Of a stretch of 64,000 nucleotides of DNA, positions 9,419 through 19,462 are shown one piece after another. The DNA is from a bacterium. GTDB lineage: Bacteria; Elusimicrobiota; Elusimicrobia; Elusimicrobiales; UBA9959. Position numbers and translations under genes: made by a program. A model generated the notes under the pieces. It did no database searches. It was not told where the DNA came from and was given only the letters and a program-made list of their open reading frames with translations. The stretch lies in the NCBI GenBank assembly GCA_021811315.1, contig JAJZPF010000008.1:30294-94293 (forward strand), given 5' to 3'. How positions within the stretch are numbered: position 1 is the stretch's first letter; each line of letters opens with the position of its first letter.

Positions 9419-10593
9419 TTCACGGCCTCCTTGGAGTATTCTTTGGCGACGGCTTCATAGGCCCAGTCGAGCCAGGGGGTCAGCGCTTCGATATCCGAAG
9501 TCTCCACGGTGGCGCCGCACCAGACGCGGATGCCGGCCGGGGCTTTGCCATAGGAGTTGATATCGTAGGCCACGCCCTCTTTGTCGAGCATGGAGGTGAT
9601 CTTCTTCGCGGCCTTGGTCTTCTCCTCGTCGGCCAGCTTCAGGAACCAGCCGGCCTTTATTTTAAAGCAGACCGAGGTGTTCGAGCGTATCTCTTTGGAC
9701 TCGGCGAGGAAGTCTATCCAGTTAGACTTGGCCACCCATTTCTCGAAAGCGGCAAGGTTGGCGTTGGAGCGCTTAACCAGCGCCGGGCTGCCGCCGATGC
9801 TTTCCGCCCACTTCAGGGCGTCTATAGCGTCCTCGACGCAGAGCATGGAGGGAGTATTGACCGTATTATACTCCAGCTCGCCAGGTTTCAGCTTGCCTTC
9901 GGCGGCCAGGCGGAAGATCTTCGGGACGGGCCAGGTAATTTTAGATTCGTTCTCCTCCATGCGCTTAACTGCCTTGGGGGAGAGAATGATAACGCCGTGC
10001 GCTGCTTCCCCTCCCAGGACTTTCTGCCAGGAGAAAGTGACCACGTCGAGCTTGGCGAAGTCCATTTCCATGGCGAAGACGCCGGAAGTGGCGTCGCAGA
10101 TGACGATGCCCTCATGGTTCGCTGGCAGCCAGTCGAGGTTGGGCACCTTCACGCCGGAAGTAGTCCCGTTCCAGGTGAAGATGATGTCGTTGGCGGGGTT
10201 GGCCTTTTTCAGGTCCGGGAGTTTGCCGTAGTCGGCTTTATACTCGTTCACCTTCGGGAGCTTCAGGTATTTCACGGCGTCCGTGATCCAGCCCTTGCCG
10301 AAAGATTCCCAGCCGAAGATGTCCACGGGCCGGGAGCCGAGCATTGTCCACATCGCGAGCTCCACCGCGCCGGTATCGGAAGCCGCCACCACCCCGATGC
10401 GGTAATCCGCGGGCAGACCGAGCACTTTCTTCATACGGTCGGAGACTTCCTGCAGGCGGGCCTTGCCCTCTTTGGAGCGGTGAGAGCGGCCGACGAGGGC
10501 GTTCTTAAGCGCGTCCACGGTCCAGCCCGGCCTTTTCGCGCAGGGTCCGGAAGAAAAATTAGGGCATTTGGTCTTCACTGTGGGCTTTTCCAT
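9415..10593 (-). CDS. serC: Phosphoserine aminotransferase
   Basis: [51 protein letters not shown]-lysine region. Confidence 0.92.
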   Translation of the reverse strand: MEKPTVKTKCPNFSSGPCAKRPGWTVDALKNALVGRSHRSKEGKARLQEVSDRMKKVLGLPADYRIGVVAASDTGAVELAMWTMLGSRPVDIFGWESFGKGWITDAVKYLKLPKVNEYKADYGKLPDLKKANPANDIIFTWNGTTSGVKVPNLDWLPANHEGIVICDATSGVFAMEMDFAKLDVVTFSWQKVLGGEAAHGVIILSPKAVKRMEENESKITWPVPKIFRLAAEGKLKPGELEYNTVNTPSMLCVEDAIDALKWAESIGGSPALVKRSNANLAAFEKWVAKSNWIDFLAESKEIRSNTSVCFKIKAGWFLKLADEEKTKAAKKITSMLDKEGVAYDINSYGKAPAGIRVWCGATVETSDIEALTPWLDWAYEAVAKEYSKEAVK

Positions 10594-10740
10594 TTTTGCT
10601 CTCCTGAAGCTGAGATTTGTCGTATTTAATTATTATAAGTATCTCGGCGCGCCTTGGCAACCCATTAATATCAAACCGGAGGAGGTCTAAAATCAGTCCT
10701 TCCGGTTGACCTGGATGCCGCCAGCACACGCGCAAGTTAT

Positions 10741-10832
10741 GGCCGTTTGATGCGCATAGCGCTTGTTACGGCACAAACATAGTTTTGGCCGTTTGATGCG
10801 CATAGCGCTTGTTACGGCACAAACATAGTTTT
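10741..10832. repeat. Tandem direct repeat, 2 x 46 bp, identical copies
   Basis: ggccgtttgatgcgcatagcgcttgttacggcacaaacatagtttt at 10741-10786 and 10787-10832; degenerate partial third copy just upstream (~10720-10740). Confidence 0.95.
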
Positions 10833-10833
10833 G

Positions 10834-10846
10834 TAAAATATTTTTA
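10834..10846 (+). promoter_or_regulatory. -10-like box TAAAAT 6 nt before ATG (candidate leaderless promoter)
   Basis: TAAAAT-ATTTTT-ATG, no SD. Confidence 0.5.
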
Positions 10847-13794
10847 TGAACACTGCTAAACGCCCCGGTGATTACGAAGTGGAATTCGGCGGCTTCGAGA
10901 AGCTGATGCCGTACAGGATCAAGAACGTCCTGCTGGTGGCCTCGCTTTACGACTCCTTCCTGCTGGCCGACGACGACCGCCTGAACGAGGCCCTTTTCGG
11001 CGCGATGCAGAACTACTCCCCCCGCTCCGCCCCCAGGATCACCCGCGTTGCCACGGCCGAGAAAGCCATCGAGAAGCTGGACGGCGGCTCCTACGACCTG
11101 GTGATAGCCATGATCCAGGTGGGCGAAAGCGACATGGCGGAATTCTTCCGCAGCCTTAAGGCCGGGCGCCAGACGCTGCCGGTGGTGCTTCTTTCCTTCA
11201 ATATCCAGGACATCAAGACCATCCCGGAGGACACCCTCGCGCTCGCCGACGGGGTCTACCTCTGGAGCGGCGACACCCGGATCTTCTCGGCCATCATAAA
11301 CGTCATCGAGGACAGGCGCAATTTCGAGCAGGACTCGAAGGTGGGCGTGCAGGCCGTGCTGCTCGTAGAGGACAATATTAAATTCTACTCCTCCTACCTG
11401 CCGGTCATCTACACCGAGCTGCTGAAGCAGACGCAGATAGTCATGACCGAGGAATTGAACCCCGCGAAAAAACTTATGCGCCTGCGCGCCAGGCCCAAGG
11501 TCCTGTTCTGCAGCACTTACGAGGAAGCCTGGGAGATCTACGAAAAGTATAAAGCCAACCTGCTGGGCGTCATCACCGATATCGAGTACCCCATGGGCGA
11601 GGCCTCGGACCAGGAAGCCGGCCTCACCCTTACCCGCAATATAAAGAAAGACAACCCGGACATGCCGGTCCTGCTCCAGTCCTTCAGCGCCAAGTTCGCC
11701 CCCGCGGCCGGCGCGCTGGGCGCCTCCTTCATGCATAAGTCGGCGGCGGACCTCTCCAAGCAGCTGCGCGCCTTCATCCTGCGCTACTTCGGCTTCGGGG
11801 ACTTCGTCTTCGCCGACAAGAACGGCGTGGAGCTGGCCCGCGCGGCCGACCTCAGCACCATGCTCAGGCTGCTGAAGGTGGTGCCCATCGAGTCGGTGCT
11901 GTACCATTCCGGCCGCAACCATTTTTCCAAGTGGCTGTTCGCGCGCACCGAATTCGAGATGGCTTACCACATCAGGCCGTGGAGGATCTCGGAGTTCAAC
12001 AACCCCGAGGAGCTGCGGAAATACCTGATCGAGGCCCTGCACCAGTTCGTCTACAAGACCCAGCTCGGCACCGTGCTGAAGTTCGACCGCAAGCTCTTCG
12101 ACGATTCCACCCCTTTCTCCAAGATCGGCTCCGGCTCCATCGGCGGCAAGGCCAGGGGCCTGGCCTTCGTCGATTTCCTGCTGAGCAAGACGGACCTGGA
12201 GCAGCGCTGGCCCGGCGTCACCGTGGCCGTCCCGAACACCGTGGTGATAGCCTCCGACGTCTTCGATTTTTTCATGGAGCAGAACGGGATGGATTCGCTG
12301 GTAAACGAGAACAACACCAACGAGCAGACCGCCGCTTTCTTCGAGAAAGCCCGCCTGCCAGACTACGTGATGCAGGACCTGGCGGCCCTGCTGGAGAAGC
12401 TCCAGGGGCCGCTGACCGTCCGGTCCTCCTCCCTGCTGGAGGATTCCAAGACGCAGCCTTTCGCCGGGGTCTACAAAACGTACATGCTGGCGAACAACCA
12501 CCCCGACCCCGCCCGCCGCCTGGACGAGCTGGCCCGGGCGGTGAAATTCGTGTACGCCTCGGTGTTCTCGCGCGAGGCGCGCGGCTACCGCAGGCTTAAC
12601 CCGCTTATCATGGACGATGAAAAGATGGCCGTGGTGATCCAGCGCGTGGTGGGCCGGGACTACCAGGGCGGCCGCTATTACCCGGCCTTCGCCGGGGTCG
12701 TGCAGTCCTACAACTATTACCCGGTGCCGCCGCTAAGGGCGGAGGACCCCATCTCCCACATAGCGCTGGGCCTGGGCAAGACCATCGTGGAGGGCTACAA
12801 CGCGCTGCGCTTCTCGCCCAGCCACCCCCATAATCTGCACCAGTTCTGCACCATCCCGGATTTCCTGGCCAACTCCCAGAAAAAGTTCATCGCCCTTAAG
12901 ACGGCGCCCTCGGAGAACACGCTGAGCTACGAGGAAGAGCCCGCGCTCGAAGCCGCGGGAATCGAAGAGGCGGAGCGCGACGGCTCGCTCGAGCTGGTAG
13001 GCTCCACCTACTCCGCCGAGAACGACCGGGTGTCGGACAATATCTCGGAGCCGGGCCGCCGCCTGATCACCTTCGCCCCCGTGCTCAAGAACGAGGCGCT
13101 GCCGCTTTCAGAGATCCTGAACACGCTTTCCGCGCTGGGCAGGGAAGCCATGGGCTGCAACGTGGAAATGGAATTCGCCTGCGATTACGACCCGGTCTCC
13201 GGGGCGGCCGCCTTCAATATCCTGCAGATGCGCCCGATGGTCTCGCGCAGCCAGATAAAGAAAGTCTCGCTGAAGGATCTAAAGCACGAGAGCCTGCTGC
13301 TCCTCAGCGCGCAGGCCCTGGGCAACGGCTCGCACCGCGACATCACGGACCTCGTCTACGTAACCCCGGAAAGCTTCGACGTGATGAAGACCCGCGACAT
13401 CGCCGAGGAGATAGGCGAGCTTAACGCGCAGCTGCGCGCCGAGGGCCGCTCCTATATCATCATCGGGCCGGGCCGCTGGGGCTCGAGCGACCCGCTGCTT
13501 GGGATACCCGTAAAATGGCATCACATCTCCAATTCCAGGATCATAATCGAGGCGTCCTACGGCGACCTGGCCGTGGATCCCTCCTACGGCACCCATTTCT
13601 TCCACAACGTGACCTCGCTCGGCATCGGGTACTTCACCATAAATGAAACCGGCCCCGAGTCGTTCATCAACTGGGACCGGATAAAGGCGCACAAGCCGGA
13701 AAAAGAATTCGCCTACATCCGCCACCTGCGCTTCGACGCGCCGCTGGATATCCGCATAGACGGCTCGGAAGGCAAGGGCGCGGTAGCCTTATAG
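10846..13794 (+). CDS. Pseudoreceiver-receiver-PEP/pyruvate-binding (PPDK_N) fusion protein
   Basis: Second receiver VLLVEDNIKF...GVITDIEYP...; PPDK_N region SGSIGGKARGLAFV, PLTVRSSSLLEDSKTQPFAGVYKTYM, NILQMRPM. Confidence 0.85.
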   Translation: MNTAKRPGDYEVEFGGFEKLMPYRIKNVLLVASLYDSFLLADDDRLNEALFGAMQNYSPRSAPRITRVATAEKAIEKLDGGSYDLVIAMIQVGESDMAEFFRSLKAGRQTLPVVLLSFNIQDIKTIPEDTLALADGVYLWSGDTRIFSAIINVIEDRRNFEQDSKVGVQAVLLVEDNIKFYSSYLPVIYTELLKQTQIVMTEELNPAKKLMRLRARPKVLFCSTYEEAWEIYEKYKANLLGVITDIEYPMGEASDQEAGLTLTRNIKKDNPDMPVLLQSFSAKFAPAAGALGASFMHKSAADLSKQLRAFILRYFGFGDFVFADKNGVELARAADLSTMLRLLKVVPIESVLYHSGRNHFSKWLFARTEFEMAYHIRPWRISEFNNPEELRKYLIEALHQFVYKTQLGTVLKFDRKLFDDSTPFSKIGSGSIGGKARGLAFVDFLLSKTDLEQRWPGVTVAVPNTVVIASDVFDFFMEQNGMDSLVNENNTNEQTAAFFEKARLPDYVMQDLAALLEKLQGPLTVRSSSLLEDSKTQPFAGVYKTYMLANNHPDPARRLDELARAVKFVYASVFSREARGYRRLNPLIMDDEKMAVVIQRVVGRDYQGGRYYPAFAGVVQSYNYYPVPPLRAEDPISHIALGLGKTIVEGYNALRFSPSHPHNLHQFCTIPDFLANSQKKFIALKTAPSENTLSYEEEPALEAAGIEEAERDGSLELVGSTYSAENDRVSDNISEPGRRLITFAPVLKNEALPLSEILNTLSALGREAMGCNVEMEFACDYDPVSGAAAFNILQMRPMVSRSQIKKVSLKDLKHESLLLLSAQALGNGSHRDITDLVYVTPESFDVMKTRDIAEEIGELNAQLRAEGRSYIIIGPGRWGSSDPLLGIPVKWHHISNSRIIIEASYGDLAVDPSYGTHFFHNVTSLGIGYFTINETGPESFINWDRIKAHKPEKEFAYIRHLRFDAPLDIRIDGSEGKGAVAL

Positions 13795-13817
13795 CAGGGG
13801 GCGGTCCCGGCCGCCGC

Positions 13818-14540
13818 TTAATGGTTGTTGACTGAAGGCTGGGTGCTGATAGTTAATGGCTCCAATATTTTGCCTGCCGGTTTCTTCCCCGGCTCGCTCA
13901 GGTATTCCAGCCCCTCTTTCGCTTCGCTCATCCCCGGCAGCGGCACGCCCCAGACGTCCACGGAAAGAACGTCTTTTACGAACACCCGCCTGTTGGCGTC
14001 GCCCATCCTCTCCCATTCGGGCGAAAGATGCTTAAGGGAGCCGCGCAGCAGGAAATCCCTGAGGCCTTCGTCGAAATTCCTTTTAATGTCGTCCACCAGC
14101 GGCGAGATGGAAAGCCTGACGCGCTTGCGGTACTCCGGCGTTTCGGCGCTTAACACCGGGCTGCCGCCCCCCGCGGCCGCCGGCGCGGCGCCCGCCGCGC
14201 TCTTTTTCTCCCTGGCGATTATAAGCCGCCACGGGTTGGTCTTGAAGCCGTAGTAGTCGAGGCGGGTATTCTCGGTTATATCCCAGTTCGTGAGGGCTTT
14301 TATCCCGGAGTACACCACCCCGAGCCCCGGCTTGAAGGAAGCCAGGTCCGAAAAATCCCACCGCAGGGAATAGTCCACCCCGACCCTGGAGGAATACGCG
14401 TCTTTCGAGAAGGTAAGCATCAGCGGGCTCTGAACGCTGACAGGCGCGGCCGTAGAAGAAGCCGCGCCCTGCGCCCGGCAAAACGGGGCGGCGGCGCAAA
14501 GCGCGGCGAGAAACAGACCGGTGTAGCCGTTTTTATTCAC
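13818..14540 (-). CDS. Secreted hypothetical protein
   Basis: GTG start with signal peptide; no family recognised. Confidence 0.55.
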   Translation of the reverse strand: MNKNGYTGLFLAALCAAAPFCRAQGAASSTAAPVSVQSPLMLTFSKDAYSSRVGVDYSLRWDFSDLASFKPGLGVVYSGIKALTNWDITENTRLDYYGFKTNPWRLIIAREKKSAAGAAPAAAGGGSPVLSAETPEYRKRVRLSISPLVDDIKRNFDEGLRDFLLRGSLKHLSPEWERMGDANRRVFVKDVLSVDVWGVPLPGMSEAKEGLEYLSEPGKKPAGKILEPLTISTQPSVNNH

Positions 14541-14602
14541 TAAAACCCTTCTTTATGTCCGGCGCTGGCAATCTCCCGGCTTCCTCAAGTAAACCGGCGG
14601 CG

Positions 14603-14986
14603 TCAATCCTTCGGAAAACATCGGTCGACGACGGCCTTTATCGCCAGAGGATTGAACGGTTTTATCAGGTAATCTTTAACACCTAAGGATACCGCCTTAC
14701 GGCGGTCAGGCTCGTCTTCCTGGCTGGTCAGCATTATTACAGGCACGACGGCCAGCTTCGCGTCGCTCTTGAGGTAGCCAAGGAGTTCAAGGCCGGTCAT
14801 TTCCGGCATTATCATGTCTGTTATTATCAGGTCGAAATCAGAGGTGAGCAGCAGTTTTACGGCCTCCAGGCCGTTTTCAGCTTCGGAGACCTCTAAACCC
14901 CGCACCGTCTCAAGATAGGCGCGCACCACGCGCCTTATTATGGCCTGGTCGTCGACTACAAGGACCTTTTTCCTGTTATTTTCCAT
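14603..14986 (-). CDS. cheY: CheY-like response regulator
   Basis: Start MENNRKKVLVVDDQ overlaps cheW; LIITDMIMPEMTG; IKPFNP. Confidence 0.9.
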   Translation of the reverse strand: MENNRKKVLVVDDQAIIRRVVRAYLETVRGLEVSEAENGLEAVKLLLTSDFDLIITDMIMPEMTGLELLGYLKSDAKLAVVPVIMLTSQEDEPDRRKAVSLGVKDYLIKPFNPLAIKAVVDRCFPKD

Positions 14987-15458
14987 GCTCCTCCGGTTGC
15001 GGCGCGGAGGCGGCCGCGGCAAAAGTGCTGGTTTCCTCTTCGGTAAGTATGGTCGCGGGGTCTATGACCATGAGCAGCTGTTCGCCTTCCCTTACCACGC
15101 GCGAGACGTAACGGTGCAGGTTCATGCACAGTTCTTCCGACGGGTCGATACCCATTTCAGCCTGCTCTATCTGCGCCACTCCCGAGACCTCGTCCACTAT
15201 CAGCCCCGCCGTATGGCCGTGCAGCGAGGTTATAAGTATCCGGTTAGGAAAGGTGTACGCGCCGGGCTCGAAGCCCAGGCGTTTGCGCATGTCTATTACC
15301 GGGATTATATCTCCCCTCAGGTTTATGACTCCTTCCACAAAGGCCGGGGCTTTGGGCAGGGGCGTTATAGCCGCTATCCGCAGCACTTCCCTGACTTCGG
15401 AGATATTGAAGCCGCACAGATGCGGGCCCAGCGAGAACCGCAGCAGCGGCAGGCTCAT
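14976..15458 (-). CDS. cheW: Chemotaxis coupling protein CheW
   Basis: LRFSLGPHLCGFNISEVREVLR...VINLRGDIIPVIDMRKRLG. Confidence 0.92.
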   Translation of the reverse strand: MSLPLLRFSLGPHLCGFNISEVREVLRIAAITPLPKAPAFVEGVINLRGDIIPVIDMRKRLGFEPGAYTFPNRILITSLHGHTAGLIVDEVSGVAQIEQAEMGIDPSEELCMNLHRYVSRVVREGEQLLMVIDPATILTEEETSTFAAAASAPQPEEHGK

Positions 15459-16510
15459 ATCCGCACCTCCGGTTTAAACCTGGACATAATAAATTTCCCT
15501 ATATCCTCCAGGGGCAGCACCTGGGTGGCCGCCCCTGTTTCGGCCGCGGCCTTCGGCATCCCGTAAACCACGCAGCTGGCCTCGTCCTGGGCTATAGTCA
15601 GCGCCCCGCTTTGGCGCATACGAAGCAGGCCTTTCGCCCCGTCCTCGCCCATACCGGTAAGGATGACACCTATGGAACCGGGGCCCGAAACCCTGGCCAC
15701 CGAATCAAAAAGTATATCCGCCGAGGGGCGGCACGAGTTTACCGGCTCGGAACGCTCAAGCCTGATGCGGCCTTCGGCCGTAAGCCGCATGTGCACGTCG
15801 CCCGGTGCCACCAGCACCGCTCCCGGGCTGATGTCGTCGCCGTGAGCCGCGAGCCTGACGGGGAGACCGATGTTCTGCCCCAGCCATTCCGCGAAGCCCT
15901 GCATGAATTCCGCGGCCATATGCTGCACCAGCAGCGTGCAGACAGGGAAGCCGGCCGGCAGGATTTTAAGCACATTTATAAGCGCCGCCGGCCCGCCGGT
16001 AGAGGCCGCGACGGCGAGGACCCTCGGGAAACCGGGCATGGGCAGGGGCGAAGGCAGCCAGGCCGCCTGTTTCGCCGGCGATATGCCGCGCCTGATCGGC
16101 TTTATGGGGGCCAGAAGTTTCAGCAGCTTGCGGAAGCGGTCGGTGGCCGCGTTGGTCTCGTCGTCCGTGATAAGCCTCGGCTTGTGGAAGAGGTCCAGCG
16201 CCCCGGCGGCGAGCGCCTTGAAAAAAACTCCGCGCTTGCTGTCTATCTCGGACGAAGTGAAGATAAGTATGGGGGTAGGCTGCCGGGACATTATCTCCTG
16301 GGTCGCCTCGACCCCGTCCATCACCGGCATATCCATGTCCATCACCACGATGGCCGGGCGCAGGTTCAGCACCAGCTGGACGCATTCTTTCCCGTTGGCG
16401 GCTTCCCCTACGATCTCAAAACCGAGTTCCGGGGTGAGCCACTGGCGCAGCAGGGCCCTGATCGTGCCGGAATCGTCGGCCACTACCACCCGCAGGAGCC
16501 CGTTATTCAT
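15455..16510 (-). CDS. cheB: Chemotaxis methylesterase CheB
   Basis: N-terminal receiver (VVMDMDMPVMDG); VAASTGGPAALINVL, ILTGMGEDGAKGL. Confidence 0.95.
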   Translation of the reverse strand: MNNGLLRVVVADDSGTIRALLRQWLTPELGFEIVGEAANGKECVQLVLNLRPAIVVMDMDMPVMDGVEATQEIMSRQPTPILIFTSSEIDSKRGVFFKALAAGALDLFHKPRLITDDETNAATDRFRKLLKLLAPIKPIRRGISPAKQAAWLPSPLPMPGFPRVLAVAASTGGPAALINVLKILPAGFPVCTLLVQHMAAEFMQGFAEWLGQNIGLPVRLAAHGDDISPGAVLVAPGDVHMRLTAEGRIRLERSEPVNSCRPSADILFDSVARVSGPGSIGVILTGMGEDGAKGLLRMRQSGALTIAQDEASCVVYGMPKAAAETGAATQVLPLEDIGKFIMSRFKPEVRI

Positions 16511-19461
16511 TTAACCAGCTCCCGGATGCGCCCCAGCAGCCCGTTCTGGTCGAAAGCGCCTTTTGTTATATACGCGTCGGCCCCGGCCCGGAGCCCCTTA
16601 AGCCGCTCTTCTTCCTTTGATAAAGCGGTCACGAGCACCAGCGGCAGGCGGGCAAAGCGGCTGTCGGCGCGTATCTTCGCCGTAAGCTCGTAGCCGTCCA
16701 TCTCCGGCATGGAAATATCGCTTACCACCAGGTCGAAGTGCCCGCGGCCGAGCAGGGCCCAGGCCTCGGCGCCGTTGCGCGCCAGGGTCACGCCGTAGCC
16801 GGCGGATTCAATAAGCCCGCGCAGCAGCTCCCTGGTAGTCAAAGAATCGTCTACCACAAGGATAGTTTTCTTTTCCTCGGCTTTTATGGCCCCGGCGCCG
16901 GCCTGCGTCCAGCTTTCACCCGAGCTGAAGGCGGCGGCGGTAAGGCTGGACGTATCCAGTATTACGGAAACGCTTCCGTCGGCCAGTATGGTGCCCCCGG
17001 CCACATGCGGGACCCTGCGGAAAGGCGGGCAGATCTCTTTCAGGACCACGGTCTGCTCAGTTACGGCCGCGTCAACCGCGAAGCCGATGGCGCCCTTTAT
17101 CCCTTTTAAAACCAGGATCACGGGGCGGTCCGACGGGACGCCGCTTTTCAGGCCCAGCAGCCCCGAAAGACGCACCACGGGGACGGTGGCGCCGCGGCGC
17201 CTTATGCAGGCTTTCCCGTCCTCGCTCTGGATCTCCTCCCTCTCCGCGCGGACTATCTCCGCGATAGCCCCGGTCTGGAAGCAGAAGTTCTGCCCGGCCG
17301 AGCTCACTACCACGGCCTGGATGACGGAGATTGAAAGAGGAAGGTGTATCCTGAACGCCGTGCCGAGACCGGTCCTGGTCGCTATTTCAATGCGTCCTTT
17401 CAAATTCTCCACGTTGCTTTTTACCACGTCCATCCCCACGCCGCGGCCGGAGACGCTGGTAACGACGTCCCGCGTGGAGAACCCGGGGTGGAAGATGAAA
17501 GCGTAAGCCTGTTCCGGCAGTATCTTTTCCGCTTCTTCCGCGGAGACAAGCCCTTTCTCCAGCGCCTTGGCCGTCAGCAGGCGCGGGTCAAGGCCGCGCC
17601 CGTCGTCTTTGACCTCTATTATCACCTGGCTGCCGCGGTGCTCGGCGGATAACTCTATCGCTCCGGCCGGGGGCTTGCCCGCTTTTAGCCTTGCCGCGGG
17701 AGGTTCGATGCCGTGGTCTACGGCGTTCCTGAGCAGGTGCATGAGCGGGTCGGCCATCAGCTCCAGCACCCGCTTGTCGAATTCGGTATCGCCGCCGGTA
17801 ATCTTCAGCGTCACTTCTTTTACTTTGTCCGAGGTGAGGTCCCTTATGAGGCGCGGCGCGGAGTCGAAGAGCGTGGAAACCGGAACCATGCGTATCCGCA
17901 TCACGTCGTGCTGGAGCGCCGCGGCGACGTTCTCGGAGTGGCTGGTGGTGGCGCCGAAACGGTTCCGGAGATCTTCAAGGCCCCCGCGCAGCCTGGTAAG
18001 CCGGGCTAAGGCCGCGTCATATTTTCCCATGGACCCGTCATCCGCGTACCTGGCGGCCGACCGCAGGCTTTCCCCCAGGCCCTGCCAGCTGCGCAGGACG
18101 GATTTGGACTCATCGGCCAGCGCTTCAATATCATTCAAGGCCGCGGCCCGGGTGTTCCGGCTTATTATGAGTTCATCAGCGAGATTTACAAGGCGGTCGA
18201 GCTTGCCCAGCCTTACGCGGATGGACTCCGCCGGAGCGGCCGCCGCCCTGACAGGGACTGGGCGGGACGGCTCCGCCGCTGCCTCCCCCGAAAGACAGGT
18301 TTCCAGTTCCTTCAAAACAGGCATGGGCCGGTCGGCGGGAAGGTTGCCGGCGCGGGCTTCGGAGAACAATTCTTTAAACGTGTCCGCCCCTTTAAGCAGG
18401 GCGTTCGTAACACGGGAGGACATTTTCGCGCTTTTATCGCGCAGGGAGCCTATCACCGTTTCCATGTGGTGGGCGAGCTTTGAGACCGCGTTCAGGCCGA
18501 AAGTAGCTCCGGACCCTTTCAGATTATGCGCCGCCCTGAAAAGCTCGTTCACCAGTTCCTGGTCGCCGGGAGTCTTCTCCACGGCCAGTATCAGCCTGAT
18601 CATGTCGTCCAGTTTCTCGTACGCCTCGGCGACATACTGCTGGTAGAGATTCGCCACCTCCCTGGCGAAGGCCTCCTCCGCCGCGGCTTCTTCCGGAGTG
18701 ACGGCAGGCGGCTCGGGGGCGGCGGTGGCCCGCGGGGGCCTGGCCAGGGCCTGGTTCCTGAACTCAAGCGAAAGCCTGCTCCCCGCCTCCAGGACCTTCT
18801 CTTCCGGGAGCCTGGTAACAAGGACAAATATAAAGCGGCTGGCTTTCTCCGGCAAAAGCCGCCGCCCGGAAAGGCTGACCACTTCGCCGATGTTCCTGAG
18901 CTCCGCGCCTAGCGGAGCCAGGCGGGCCGCGACCTCGGCGTCCGGGAGCGACAGTTCCGCCGTCCAGCAGGTTTTCCCGGAGTCGCAGGCGAAAAGGAGG
19001 CGGGATTTCTGGAACTCGGTGAGGACCGGCAGTATGTCCCCGGAGAGCCCGGGCAGAATCCGGGAAAGATTGTCGTCCAGGCCCTGGGCCGAGGCGGCCA
19101 GTGAAAGAAGGCGGGAGATAACTTCCTCGCCGCCCGCTTCCTGGCCGGAGTCAACACCGGCATTGACGGCGTCCAGAGCCTCCAACAGTGTGTCCATCAC
19201 CTTCCGGCCAAGCGCCAGGCGCCCGGCCCTTATTTCGCCCACTATCGTTTCTATAGCGTTCGCCAGGTTCTCTATGGAAACGGCGCCCACCACCCTGGCC
19301 GTCCCTTTAAGGCTGTGCATCCGCCTTAGGATGTCGGCTATCAGGGCCTGGTCCCCCGGGCTTGTCTCCAGGGAGAAAAGAGCCCTGGAAACGGCCTCCG
19401 CGTGTTCCCGGGCTTCCTCCCTGAAATGCTGGAGCAGGTCCAGCCTCCTGGCGTCGTTCAT
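16507..19461 (-). CDS. cheA: Hybrid chemotaxis kinase CheA with two Hpt domains and C-terminal receiver
   Basis: Hpt motifs MHSLKGTARV and AHNLKGSGATF; HATPase HLLRNAVDHGIEPP...GRGVGMDVV; CheW-like domain; C-terminal ILVVDDS...LVVSDISMPEMDG. Confidence 0.95.
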   Translation of the reverse strand: MNDARRLDLLQHFREEAREHAEAVSRALFSLETSPGDQALIADILRRMHSLKGTARVVGAVSIENLANAIETIVGEIRAGRLALGRKVMDTLLEALDAVNAGVDSGQEAGGEEVISRLLSLAASAQGLDDNLSRILPGLSGDILPVLTEFQKSRLLFACDSGKTCWTAELSLPDAEVAARLAPLGAELRNIGEVVSLSGRRLLPEKASRFIFVLVTRLPEEKVLEAGSRLSLEFRNQALARPPRATAAPEPPAVTPEEAAAEEAFAREVANLYQQYVAEAYEKLDDMIRLILAVEKTPGDQELVNELFRAAHNLKGSGATFGLNAVSKLAHHMETVIGSLRDKSAKMSSRVTNALLKGADTFKELFSEARAGNLPADRPMPVLKELETCLSGEAAAEPSRPVPVRAAAAPAESIRVRLGKLDRLVNLADELIISRNTRAAALNDIEALADESKSVLRSWQGLGESLRSAARYADDGSMGKYDAALARLTRLRGGLEDLRNRFGATTSHSENVAAALQHDVMRIRMVPVSTLFDSAPRLIRDLTSDKVKEVTLKITGGDTEFDKRVLELMADPLMHLLRNAVDHGIEPPAARLKAGKPPAGAIELSAEHRGSQVIIEVKDDGRGLDPRLLTAKALEKGLVSAEEAEKILPEQAYAFIFHPGFSTRDVVTSVSGRGVGMDVVKSNVENLKGRIEIATRTGLGTAFRIHLPLSISVIQAVVVSSAGQNFCFQTGAIAEIVRAEREEIQSEDGKACIRRRGATVPVVRLSGLLGLKSGVPSDRPVILVLKGIKGAIGFAVDAAVTEQTVVLKEICPPFRRVPHVAGGTILADGSVSVILDTSSLTAAAFSSGESWTQAGAGAIKAEEKKTILVVDDSLTTRELLRGLIESAGYGVTLARNGAEAWALLGRGHFDLVVSDISMPEMDGYELTAKIRADSRFARLPLVLVTALSKEEERLKGLRAGADAYITKGAFDQNGLLGRIRELVK

Positions 19462-19462
19462 T

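Noticed and set aside
7204-10593. DUF1015-serA-serC as a novel operon
   Set aside because: DUF1015 next to serine biosynthesis genes is a known recurrent neighbourhood.
10693-12501. 602-aa minus-strand ORF opposite the receiver-PPDK gene
   Set aside because: Antisense artefact of high GC3; low-complexity G/V/H/L-rich translation with no motifs, whereas the plus strand has recognised domains.
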